Positions 18,101 to 28,900 of a stretch of 64,000 nucleotides of DNA are shown one piece after another; position 1 is the stretch's first letter; each line of letters begins with the position of its first letter. The notes below the pieces were generated by a model. It saw only the letters and a list, made by a program, of their open reading frames with translations, was not told the DNA's origin and searched no databases. The translations under genes and the position numbers were made by a program. The stretch comes from Astropecten irregularis (lineage: Eukaryota > Echinodermata > Asteroidea > Paxillosida > Astropectinidae): positions 9,160,499-9,224,498 of the forward strand of contig OZ020250.1 in assembly GCA_963971285.1 (NCBI GenBank). The letters run 5' to 3'.

Positions 18101-21100
18101 AGAGGAGCACATTACATGCTTGGCAGGGTCGATGTAACATGTAACAAGTGTCCTTGACATGGTGGTAATACTAGTAGTAGTAACATATGCAGGGGCTAGT
18201 TTGACCAGGGATCTCTACCCTTAATACATGCATGGAGCTATAAAACAGATACATGTACACCAGTGCAATATTTTGGTGTTATCTTCTGGCTCCCTCTCTA
18301 TGGACTGTGGTCGACAATTGGCAAACCTTAGTGTTTGTGACTTCGTTCTAGTTTTCTACATAATAGTGTCAATCGTGGTTCATTGGAATGTAGCATTTAA
18401 CTGTGGACCTATGTCAAGAGGTGTAGGTCTATGGATTTGATGACTGCATGATTTAGGTATATTTGTTTTCACCCCAAGACCAAATTTCAAACAATGAGTA
18501 AATAGGCTATAATTATGATGTGCATTAACGGATGTTCTGTTGTTTGTTTGATGCATTTTGCAGAAGCTGTAAAGAAGACTTGGAATGAGTGGCTCGCCGG
18601 TGTAGGAGTTAGTGGTGGTAGTTGAACCAACTGGAGAATGATGGCTAGACAGAAAGTGCCTATTTACAGAGCAGGCATCTTGATTTTTCAGGCAAAGCTA
18701 AAGCTGCTATTAACTTCAATTTATATTCATTTACGCGTACAATTTGTACTGTAAACAAATGTAAACAAAGTTATATATTGTGAGGTTTAAATTAAATCTC
18801 ACTTTCCAGCTTTCATATAATTACAAAATAATAAGGTACATCAATTACAGGTTGGCTGTGCTTATTTTCTTGAATAGGCACGTGACTTAAGCCTGAAGGT
18901 ATTTTTCAGCTTTCAATCGTAATGTGAATATACTCTTTGCATTGTCATAAAAATGTCTTTCTAATTGAGGATCCGAATGTAAAAAAAACCAATATTTTTA
19001 AAAGGTAAAAAAAAAGTAAAAAAAGAACAACTCAAAAAATAAAAATGTCTAATGAAACTAGTATTTTGCAAATGGAGAACTTTGCCCCTCACAAAATGAC
19101 TTTTATTCTTAGTTGAATTTTGTCAACTGTTGCTTAGTTTCGGTTGAATAAAGTATGTGCATTTTTCTATGATGACAATATATGCAATTGTTTGTGACTT
19201 CATATCATTGATTTACGTTTCCTTTTGTTTCCATCCCTAATTCACAGGCCGGACTGGTAGTATGACATCGGGACAACTGATTATTACTTAGCCGAGGGTC
19301 TGTCCACATTTGACGAAAACACAGCCCAGATGTGGCTATTATTACGTGGCAACAGACTGGAAATTAATTTGAAAGCAAAGGGTCAGTCAGTGTAGATAGT
19401 AACTCACGTCGCACTAAACCTACATATTAGTCCAACATCGAAACAATCAGTTGTCCCGATGTCAGCCAATATGGGGAAACTGCAAAATCTGTATGGTCAC
19501 ACTGTGGGGACACTGTGATCTCTGTATGGTCACACTGTGGGGACAGTATGATCTCTGTATGGTCACACTGTGGGGACACTGTGATATCTGTATGGTCACA
19601 CTGTGGGGACACTGTGATCTCTGTTTGGTCACACTGTGGGGACAGTATGATCTCTGTATGGTCACACTGTGGGGACACTGTGATATATGTATGGTCACAC
19701 TGTGGGGACACTGTGATATCTGTATGGTCACACTGTGGGGACAGTGTGATATCTGTATGGTCACACTGTGGGGACACTGTGATATCTGTATGGTCATACT
19801 ATGGGGACACTGTGATATCTGTATGGTCACACTGTGGGGACACTGTGATCTCTGTATGGTCACACTGTGGAGACACTGTGATTTCTGTATGGTCACACTG
19901 TGGGGACGCTGTGTTCTCTGTATGGTCACACTGTGGGGACAGTGTGATATCTGTATGGTCACACTGTGGGGACAATATGATCTCTGTATGGTCACACTGT
20001 GGGAACACTGTGATCTCTGTATGGTCACACTGTGGAGACTATATGATCTCTGTATGGTCACACTGTGATCTCTGTATGGTCACACTGTGGGGACACTGTG
20101 ATCTTTGTATGGTCACACTGTGATCACCACAGAGTTCACATAGTGGCCATACTGTTCCCCCACTATGTGAACACACTGTGTACTCTGTGTGTGACACTAT
20201 GAATTTGGAACAAAACCATACAGTCGTCACAGTGTGAACACACTGTGTTCATATACTGAACACAGTGTACCCACAGTGTGACCATACAGACCATCACTGT
20301 GGGGACACTATGATCTCTGTATGGTCACACTGTGGGGACACCGTGATCTCTGTATGGTCACACTGTGGGGACACTGTGATCACTGCAGAGTGACACTGTG
20401 GTGACACTATGAACTTTATGGTCACACTATGATCTCTGTGTGGCCACACTATGGGGACAGTGTGATCTTTGTATGGCCATACTATGGGGACACTGTGATC
20501 TCTGTATGGTCACACTGAGGGGACAGTGTGTGTTCAGTATATGAACACAGTGTGTTCACACTGTGACGACTGTATGGTTTTGTTCCAAATTCATAGTGTC
20601 ACACACAGAGAACACAGTGTGTTCACATAGTGGGAGGACACTGTGGCCACTATGTGACCTCTGTGTGTTCACACAGAGGTTTCACACTGTGGTGACTAGG
20701 GGGAATTTTCATAAGGGTAGTTTTTAGTTGCTACAGATTACAGAAGCTGGCTTACGGAGGAGCCCTTGGGTTATACATGATTACTGTGCATGCCTTATTA
20801 TGGGGACATAAGCGATATATACGACTAAGTCATATCCACGACTGATTTTTGTACCTGCAATATTCAGGAATGAACTCCACTAGGTTTTCGTTGGGCAGAA
20901 TGACATACTGCTGTGGCCTGCCGTCATTCCATAGATTCGACCCAAGCACCCCCTCAGTTGTGCCGTAGGTAATGCTGAAATGTCTGATGCCTATAATCAA
21001 AAGAAAACACATGTCTAAAAGAGCACCAGTTACTATCAATGTAGCCTCATTACTCTCTAAATACAAAATAGTGAAAAGCCTCTCTTTGAAGAGCCATAAT

Positions 21101-23013
21101 CATGAAGGACAACAGACTCTTTTTCGAGCTGTCTTCCACTCTTTTAGAGTGAAATTTTGATAGTTTTGAGTGATTTGTCACTCTGGCCCAGAGTGAAAAC
21201 CACTTCAAAAGAGTGAAATATCCACCACTCTTTTTCAAGAGCCGTATGAAGAACAACTCGATTTTGAACGAGTGGTATTTTTCACTCTTTTGCATTTAGA
21301 GGGTTGCCAGTGGCGACTAAAAAATGGTCTAGTACGAAAAATGAAAGCATTTTTGTCTTACAACCAGTTTTCCTTTGGTTTCATCAAAACAAAATTCATA
21401 TTCCAAACTGGCGAATATGATTTTGTAAGCATCGCGGCTTACACGGGGTAAGGGGATTTTGTCCATCAGATACATGTATATGAAGGTATAAACTCAAGTA
21501 GAACATTGCCTTCAAACCATACTCTGTTTTCACTTGAGATTATAACAATTAACGTCAACGGATTCATGATAACAAATACCTTTAGCGTATCTTGCGTTGA
21601 GCTTTTCCATGTATCCAGAAATGTCAATGGTTAAGAGGCAATCAATATGCGGCCAGATTCTGCCTACGATTCCCACAAAGCCACGTTCCATCTCCTCCTT
21701 CAGCTCTTTGGCTCTGGTCGGGTTTGGCTTTAAGGCTGCATCCAGAGAGCGCCGTATCTCATCGTCTATGTTCAGTCTGGGATTGACCCGCCCCTCAGTG
21801 AGATCCTCCAGCAGCATGTCCTGTTCGTCTTCCAGCATGGCGAACGCTCGGTACACCTGGGACGCAAAAGGCGCCATGAAAGTGGACAGGTTTTTGTCCC
21901 TTAAAGCAAAGAGAAGATGGACGTAGGTAGCTTCGAAATCTGTGGAAATCTTGAAGACGCTGGATGGTGTATCCTGAACAACCTCCATCAAGACTATTGG
22001 AGGGGCCATTGAATTGGGGTCTTCTTCTTTGGTAGTTGGTAAGAATAGCATTGGCGCAATGGGCAATTTCGATTGTGTAAACTTTAAAGCGGGTTTGCAG
22101 TACAACATGCAGTATTTCTGCACTGGACTTGACTTGGCAAGCCCTACATGTCGGGAAACAAAAGAAATCAACATTTTGATGCTCGAAGAGAATACAAATG
22201 GAATGAGCTTCCCCTTGCCCGTTGTGCCGGAGGATATCCCGAACCTTTCTACTCCACCAGCCACGCAGACATTCTTCTCCCCATCAGCAAGTCTCTTGAA
22301 GTATTCCTCGTAGTGATCGTACTTGGTTAGCGGATGCTTCTTGCGGTATTCCTCCAACGAGTCAATGCCTTTCAAGTAACGTCTACCGTACTCTGTGTCA
22401 GCATCCCGGGCAATTAGCTTCAGCAGAAACGCCTTCTGCTCCTTCCGCGGATGCTTCCACACCTTCGCCATCTTCCACAAGAAATACGGAGCGTAGAAGC
22501 TGACTCCCTGGAAGATGACGTACTGCATCAGAAGCGTCTTCAAGGTGTGAGACTCGGAACATCGCAGCGTTGAGATGTGAAAAGCTATCAGGGTGGATAA
22601 TGAGCCAAAAGTCATCGGGATACCTGTAGAGTGATGATATAAAGAAAGTAAAATAACTCAGTTATGTGTCTGGTATACATACTAAGTTGTATTATGCCGT
22701 ATAGATCCAGAATGACGGTTCTGCACTTGGCAGCTGCAACACCGTAAAACCCATACGCATACGGATCATTACTATGGAACTTAATTGACAGTACGTCATG
22801 TGTATTTAAAAGACACACGTATAGTTATAGGTTCATTGCTCTTATGCTACAATGGATTATATTATAACACGGCCTGGAAATGAAGCATATACCTGCAATG
22901 GCTTTCCACACCACAGCCACATCGCTCATGATGAGAAGTTTAACCAGATATGCAGTTGCAGATGCAGATACGATACCCCACAGCAGAAAGCGTGATGTCC
23001 ATGATGCAGCCAT
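12180..23013 (-). CDS. GHDC-like: GH3 domain-containing protein, copy 1 (GHDC-like), 639 aa
   Basis: Seven exons in transcription order: 23013-22893, 22623-21580, 20990-20855, 15237-15073, 13591-13443, 13342-13257, 12398-12180; phases close and total 640 codons. An N-terminal hydrophobic segment (about residues 9-28) suggests a signal anchor. GH3/ANL adenylation motifs are complete: motif I ISSGTTGKGK (170-179), motif II YGTTEG (397-402), motif III YRYRVGDVVE (464-473). Plant and bacterial GH3 enzymes adenylate carboxylic acids and join them to amino acids; the animal role is unknown. Length exceeds human GHDC (about 530 aa). Motif II here is the canonical type, unlike copies 2 and 3, and exon 3 is the most divergent exon of the trio. 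Intron 3 is enlarged to 5.6 kb by a satellite-rich transposon that starts 35 bp from exon 4. The gene is convergent with the esterase gene. Confidence 0.92.
12430..13172. repeat. Neighbouring TTAA MITEs (B then A) in intron 6 of GH3 copy 1
   Basis: Family B occupies about 12430-12772 (ends CTACCAAAGTAGGATAGTACC) and family A 12795-13172 (AAAAGTACAGTACAGGACC...ACCAATCATGTATTATACCTTTAA). Confidence 0.7.
13676..14249. mobile_element. Nonautonomous DNA transposon, about 575 bp
   Basis: Inverted ends AAGGCCACATAAAAAATTACTTGTTTAGCGTCC (left, shortened here to its first 20 bases AAGGCCACATAAAAAATTAC) and GGACGCTAAACAATTTTT...TTATGTGGCCTAAGC. No coding frame. In intron 4 of GH3 copy 1. Confidence 0.6.
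14302..14667 (+). repeat. TTAA MITE, family A
   Basis: Starts TTAAAGGATCAGTATACAGG and ends TACCATTCACGTAGTATACC. Full length, about 365 bp, in intron 4 of GH3 copy 1. Confidence 0.75.
14837..14981. repeat. Small palindromic MITE
   Basis: Left CGATTCCAAATAGTGCGCC and CCAATCACAATG are mirrored by CATTGTGATTGGCCAACACT and TTTTGGAATCG. Related to the longer element at 27778-28476. Confidence 0.7.
15300..16330. repeat. 61-bp tandem satellite
   Basis: About 14 units of the form CACTGTGTGAACACACAGTG-AATTACTGTGAATTTCCACAGTG-TCTGTTCACACTTAGAT, with variation. Each unit is itself palindromic around CACACAGTG/CACTGTGTG. Confidence 0.9.
19263..19464. repeat. Perfect 20-bp inverted repeat bracketing 162 bp
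   Basis: TGACATCGGGACAACTGATT at 19263-19282 is mirrored exactly at 19445-19464. It lies just outside the 33-bp array, inside the 5.4-kb element. Confidence 0.85.
19486..20125. repeat. 33-bp tandem satellite
   Basis: About 19 units of GGTCACACTGTGGGGACACT-GTGATCTCTGTAT. Because 33 is a multiple of three, both strands stay open for about 200 codons without being genes. Confidence 0.95.
20125..20690. repeat. Long palindrome with 33-bp-unit core
   Basis: About 120 bp at 20150-20270 (with GACACTATGAATTTGGAACA, GTCGTCACAGTGTG) recurs inverted at about 20522-20640. The loop holds a few 33-bp-type units. Confidence 0.85.
21055..21302. repeat. MITE with CTCTAAAT...GTGAAAA ends
   Basis: Ends CTCTAAATACAAAATAGTGA and TCACTCTTTTGCATTTAGAG are inverted repeats, and the interior is rich in GAGTGAAA words. 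In intron 2 of GH3 copy 1. Confidence 0.7.
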
Positions 23014-23409
23014 CTTGCTGAATTTTACGTTCAGTAACTTTTAACTCTGAATGCCGGATGGGCCACTACAGGCTTGTAACAATAGAGGAAAATTCTATTA
23101 TAAAAGTATTCATCCGAGTGAATGAATCGTGGTGCATACATATAGGCATGCGTGAAGGCCACAACCACTACGGGTCAGGTCAAAGAGGGCTATTAAAGGA
23201 TCTCGTTTACTGCATAGGCCTATCTATAACACTTGGCGCTAGCTCGGCCCGCCAGTACTGTGCCACACGCATTATGCGTGTTCAACCAACCAAGTTCAAC
23301 CAATTGCCAACCGACTATAGGGACCTTACGAAGCTCTAGAGGTGCCATCCAACTTGTTGAGATCCCGAGATGAAACTATCATGGGTTTACGACACAAGAA
23401 TTACAAGTA

Positions 23410-24225
23410 TTATCCTGAGATCATTTATCACGAGATGACTCCCTAACTCAAGATGACGACATCCTGAGATAATTTATCACGGGATGACGACATCCTAAAC
23501 TCAAGATGTCGACATCCTGACATAATTTACCACGGGATGACGACTTCCTAAAATCAAGATGTCTACATCCTGAGATAATTTATCACGAGATGACTTCCTA
23601 AACTCAAGATGACGACATCCTGAGATAATTTATCATGGGATGACGACATCCTAAAATCAAGAAGTCGACATCCTGAGATAATTTATCACGGGATGACGAC
23701 ATCCTAAAATCAAGATGACGACATCCTGTGATAATTATCACGGGATGACGACTTCCTAAACTCAAGATGTCGACATCCTGAGATAATTTACCACGGGATG
23801 ACGACTTCCTAAAATCAAGATGTCTACATCCGGAGATAATTTATCACGGGATGATGACATCCTAAACTCAAGATGTCGACATCCTGCGATAATTTACCAC
23901 GGGATGACGACTTCCTAAACTCAAGATGACGACATCCTGAGATAATTTATCACGTGATGATGACATCCTAAACTCAAGATGTCGACATCCTGAGATAATT
24001 TATCACGGGATGACGACTTCCTAAAATCAAGAAGTCGATATCCTGAGATAATTTATCACGCAATGACTACTCCTAAACTCAAGATGTTGACATCCTGAGA
24101 TAAGATAATTTATGACGGGATGACGACATCCTAAACCCAAGATGTCGACATCCTGAGATAATTTATCACAGAATGCGATGACGACTTCCTAAATCAAAAT
24201 GTCGATATCTTGAGATAATTAATCA
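23410..24225. repeat. 53-bp minisatellite upstream of GH3 copy 1
   Basis: About 15 units of CCTGAGATAATTTATCACGG-GATGACGACATCCTAAACTC-AAGATGTCGACAT, with indels. It starts about 400 bp upstream of the copy 1 ATG. Confidence 0.9.
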
Positions 24226-24354
24226 GAATTCCCTTGAATACGCCCATACTGTAATTGGTCTGGTGCCGTGGCACGCCATTTATTGTTAGCTCTGGCTGAC
24301 GTTCAGGTTCATGACTACCGGAGCTCCCCGCTACCAATCTATCAAACTGCAGCT

Positions 24355-24592
24355 GCGCTAAGCACCAGGGGAAAATTTCACGGCTCTGCTTAGCACAAAA
24401 AAGGAAGTTTCTGTCTTAATAAAACATAATTAACAACTAAATGTTCACGTGTTGTTTCTAATTTGTGGTTGTTTTTATTTTAGCTGTTGTTCACTAACCA
24501 TGAATATCAAATGGAATTTTGAATAGTGGTTTATTCTATTGGGCAAGACATCTTTGTGCTAAGCATTTTTTGTGTGCTTATAGCAGCTCCAG
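24355..24592. repeat. MITE-like segment with GCTTAGCAC ends
   Basis: GCTTAGCACAAAAAAGGAAG near the left is mirrored by GTGCTAAGCATTTTTTGTGTG on the right. Boundaries are approximate. Confidence 0.45.
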
Positions 24593-24599
24593 TTGATGT

Positions 24600-25900
24600 C
24601 AAGTATTTTCCTATACACCAATATCCCTCAAGATATATGTGTCAAAGCCTGTTCCTCGACTCTGTCCGGGGGACACTCCACACAACCCATCCATGATCTC
24701 GAATATCTCATGAAAATTGTACTGACTAAAAACAACTTTTCCTTCATGCATGGATAACACAGGCACATAATATATGACACCAATGGGAACCCGCATGGCC
24801 CCCTCCTGTGCATGCATCTTCGTGTCAGAACTGGAAGAGTGCATGCTAGCCTCGGCGCCTTGCCGCCCCTGCATCTGGTAGCGGTACATTGGTGATGTAT
24901 TCTTTATCTGAACCAGAGAGGAGAATTGCCGAGGTTCTTCCATTTAAACCACATCAATTCTTCCCATATGACTGTCAAATTCACAGCAGAAGTCTCCCAC
25001 CACCAGGCCCAATTCATTGACGTCACCATGCATCCGCAAAGATATTAGGACACACTACCGGTAATCACTGACCTGTAAACCAAGCCCACCGAACCTCCAT
25101 GCCACTAGTTGCCACCCAAAACATTGCTAGACTGGTATCCGTATTTTCAGGCCCTCAGACTCAGACGAATCTGTTCTAATGGCTCGGATTTCTCCAAACA
25201 AGCATTTGCGCTCTTTCCACATCTGCAGTTCTCAAGGCGAAAACCCCTAGCGATAATACATTACAGTACTGACAAGCAAGTTGATCTAGAGCCCACTTTC
25301 CATCCCGCTTCCCCTTACTGAATCACTAACGAAAGCCATCACCATTTTCCACTTCTCAGACCGTCTCCCCATCGTGGCCTACAGACGTCCCGCAACCTGG
25401 ACTTGATTGTCAGGGCTGAGGTCATACCTATCATTAATAATGTTTCTTCCCCATCCAGCATGGCACTTCTAAGTGCAGTTCGAAGTGTGTGGTCACCAAG
25501 GACAACATTCATATGTCTGATTCTTTCACGGACTATGGCTCATCCCATAGGACCAAGGGGAATGTTAGTTCTACATGTAATATTCATGGACATTTATAGT
25601 GCAGGGCAAAATGCACAATTCAAAATACAAAATGATACGGGTAAATATTTGCAGTAGATCTGAAGCACTAATCGGGACACAGGTGACAATTCATCAAAAC
25701 GCGAGAAACAGTCCAAATAATTCACTCTAAATAAACCTACAGGTTGACACAGTGAATCCAAACTAGTTTTAAAGATTTTTTTTTCAAAAATGCGGCATAG
25801 AATTTTATTAAAACTGATCAAAAATAAAAACAATAAAAACTTAAATATACCCTTTAATGTTTTTTTCAAATGTTTTACTATTTGCCCCTTCACAATTTCA
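24600..25900. other. Spacer between GH3 copies 1 and 2, possible retroelement scraps
   Basis: No host gene recognised. A minus-strand open frame of 110 codons (24611-24943) matches nothing I know. Minus-strand words around 25400-25600 faintly recall an integrase region of BEL/Pao LTR elements. If so it is an old, heavily decayed fossil fragment. The call is weak. Confidence 0.25.
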
Positions 25901-25948
25901 CTTTAACGCTTTTATGAAAACTGAAAACATCTTACGCGAGTATCAGAC

Positions 25949-28900
25949 TCAAATTATATTTTTCATCATGAGATCCAGTGTAGCCTTGGTTCGAAGCTTC
26001 TTGGGCATCTTGAACTGGTTATAACTGGCCGTAGAGGTCGCTATGATGAACTCTTTCAATCTCTGGAAGGAGCCTGGAGCAACGAGAAACACCCGTGCCT
26101 CGCAGATGGTGCCAGCTTGGCGGTAGTTGTCGTAGATCCCGTGCTGATTGCGCAGGGATTTGTCGAACTGGGTAAGCGATAGATACATTTAAAGGTAAAA
26201 ATCAAGGACCAAGCACAGTGAAGTGAATGAAATGATAAGGGAAAGCCCCAAGATATGACTCGACAGTCCTCTACGTAAAGGCTGACTGGTCTACATTCAA
26301 AGATAAAAATCAAGGACCAAGCAAAGTGAAGTATTGATTCATGTTAAATGACATGATACATTATTGATTAAACATGGGTAACCTAAGCCTCAACGCCGAC
26401 AACGCGACGTTTTAGAACTTTGGCCACATGACGCACTTAATAATTGATAATACGCAAAATCCTACCATCAATTTCTGCTCCCTTGACAAATGCACATCCG
26501 ACTTTGACTCCAATTCAACAAAAAGTAGGTAGAACATGACATCAGCAGCTGAAACGAAAGGGAATGATTCACAGAGTAACCACTGCTGTCGAGTGTTTAG
26601 ACTCGCTCTAGTCATTGGTCAGTGTGCTGTCATGTGCCTTCTAGTTCATGCTCCAGCAATTTCGAAAAAAAAAAAATCAAATTTGGCAGCCCACAGGGTA
26701 CTAAGACAGAATGACCGAACAAATGTTTCATCCTCTGCTTAGGAGTTGCCATTCTGACAGACACAGAACGACTAATTGTCTGGTCTCACTAAATCTTGTT
26801 GAAGTACTAGACATAGACAGTCTAAAGGTATAATACATGATTGGTAAAGGTCACAGAACAGCAGACACACGTTGTCTGGTCCAGCATGTACGTGAAATGA
26901 TAAAGCTGTGACAATTTGAGCTCAATCGGACATCTGAGTCACGAGGAAATAGCCCAAAAAACGACTCAATTATTCTTATAAAACATATAAGAATGGTTTT
27001 TGATCTTACCCCTATCAAATAAATAGTTTTTGGTCGTTGTTTGACTAATACAATTTCTGGAAAAATACAGCATTTCAGGAAGAAATCTTTTTTAACGGTA
27101 TGTATCTATACGTACCAGCACCATCTTCATATCCTGAAAGTTATACGTCAATCTGTAATTGTAAATGTCTGTTTGGGAATGTTACCAATCCTGTACTGAA
27201 TCTTTAATGCTACAATGACTGAACATTGAAGTTGTTATGATAGTTTTCATATGAAAGAAAGGCAGTTTGATTCCACGGGACATAACATTGGATCACACTA
27301 TTCAGTGTGCCGATTTCATGTCAGTGTTCGGGACAGTTAGGTCAAGACTGATTTCAAATCAAGTTACCAAATTTTCCAGCCCTACCGCCACTATCTTCAT
27401 ACATGAGTGGACTCTCTGCGCATGTCCACTCGACTAGTCTTACATCCAGCCAAGCCGTCAAGCTCTCCCGTACAGCTTTGTCCACAACAAGCTTGTCTAT
27501 CTTCTCGCTGCGTAAATTCAAAAGCTCGCCAGTCCTGTATAGTATGGACAATAATTATTGTATTAAATTAAACCAAAATATCATTCCAGTGATTTTTAAT
27601 CAAATAACGTTTAAAACCACAATGAGCGTACAAGGCATTCATTGCATTTTGTTAGTTTTTTTTTTGTTCTTCAATACATAACTATCAAATCAAAATTTCA
27701 TAAAAATCACTTTCATGAGAAAATGCAATATTACTTCATGCTATTACGAGTGACTTTGTGCACGGTTGTTGCCATTCGGGCGATTCCAAATAGTGCGCCA
27801 CCAAGAGTTTGCAACGCATTGACCAATTACAATGCGCGGAATCTGTCGACCATTTCCAGACGCGAAATCTCTGGGTTGCACCCAAAATCATTTAAAAATA
27901 CACAGAACTCAACAAAAACTGCACAGAAAAATGATGATGAACATGTCGCCTTTCATTTTCTTTTCATTTTATGGTGGGTTGACCATTGAATTTTTGAGAT
28001 ATACTCATTCTCAGCTGACCACCTCTAAAACAAGGTATGGATCACTCCAGTCAAAGAAGCCATTTTCAAAAAAATATCCCTCTGCAAAGCGGCTGAAATA
28101 GACCCATTTTCTCACCCAATTGCATCACAAATGGTCACAAATGGAAGCCCAGAGTCCAGGCAGGAGGTCCAGTGCCATATTTCTTCAATCCCTCATTTTC
28201 ATAGCTCTCAGAACTCTCTCGTTTATAATATATTGAGTGCTTAACTTTTATTAATGAGCTCGGCGGACGGATTTTGGGACTATTTACTTGAGTGCAACCT
28301 CTGGCTGCAGCCGCAATTACGTTTTATTACACACAACTTTATGGAAGCGGCTGCAGTCACTGGCTAGTGGTTGTCATGGGTTCGTGTGTAATTTTCGGCC
28401 ACAGCCAGAGATTTGGGGCACGGCCTGCGTTGGCCAACACAATGCTAACTCTTGGTGGCGCACTGTTTGGAATCCACAGAGTTGGAATCAGCCGGTGCGA
28501 TTTGTGGTCAGTTTTTTTTTTTTTCAAATGTTTTTTAGTTCTTGAATACGGCAGCAGTTCAGGTGGAAATATTTCACAAAAAATATGATTGTTTATGAAT
28601 TACTTAAAGGTATTATCATACTTTTGTAAAAGACCAAAACAGAAATGTTGTATAACTTTCAGGGTATGAAGATTATGCTATCTTTTAAAAGATCCCCCCA
28701 AAAAAGAGAAAAGACTGAAGAAATACAGTGGCTGTTTTTCACTGTTTTCTCAAAAGGTGGGCACCGTGTGGGACTGAAATTTTCACAGATGACTGTTGCT
28801 GTATCTGTCTTTATATTTTTGCCCATGAATCTGTATTTCTTTGATAAAAACCAAATATGATATTACCTTTAACAATGACGTTTGTATACTATCTAATTAG

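Larger units (their letters stand above)
15273..20717. mobile_element. 5.4-kb TA-flanked DNA element with subterminal satellites
   Basis: Both ends read CCCTTATGAAAATT inward (15273 and 20717) and stay alike for about 34 bp through CACAGTGTG. TA dinucleotides flank it (15271-15272, 20718-20719). The paralogous intron of GH3 copy 2 (29296-29370) lacks it, so it is an insertion. Inside are a 61-bp satellite, about 3 kb of AT-rich unique DNA (16.3-19.4 kb) with no recognisable transposase frame, a 33-bp satellite and a long palindrome. Nonautonomous; the superfamily is unassigned (TA target fits Tc1/mariner-like elements among others). Confidence 0.75.

Noticed and set aside
19427-20123. Overlapping open frames of about 200 codons on both strands (repeats such as WGHCDLCMVTL)
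   Set aside because: They arise because the 33-bp satellite unit is divisible by three and lacks stops in several frames. All frames, on both strands, are equally open.
15290-20690. CACAGTG heptamers as RAG recombination signals or a RAG-like transposon
   Set aside because: The word is everywhere in the satellites rather than at element ends, no nonamer at 12 or 23 bp was found, and the target is TA rather than 5 bp.
21597-21926. 109-codon antisense frame opposite GH3 exon 2, repeated at 34384-34713 and 38621-38950
   Set aside because: It is the complement of a conserved coding exon and is kept open by the sense constraint.
24611-24943. 110-codon minus-strand frame as a host gene
   Set aside because: No recognisable domain, no splice context that fits, and it lies in DNA that may be decayed retroelement.
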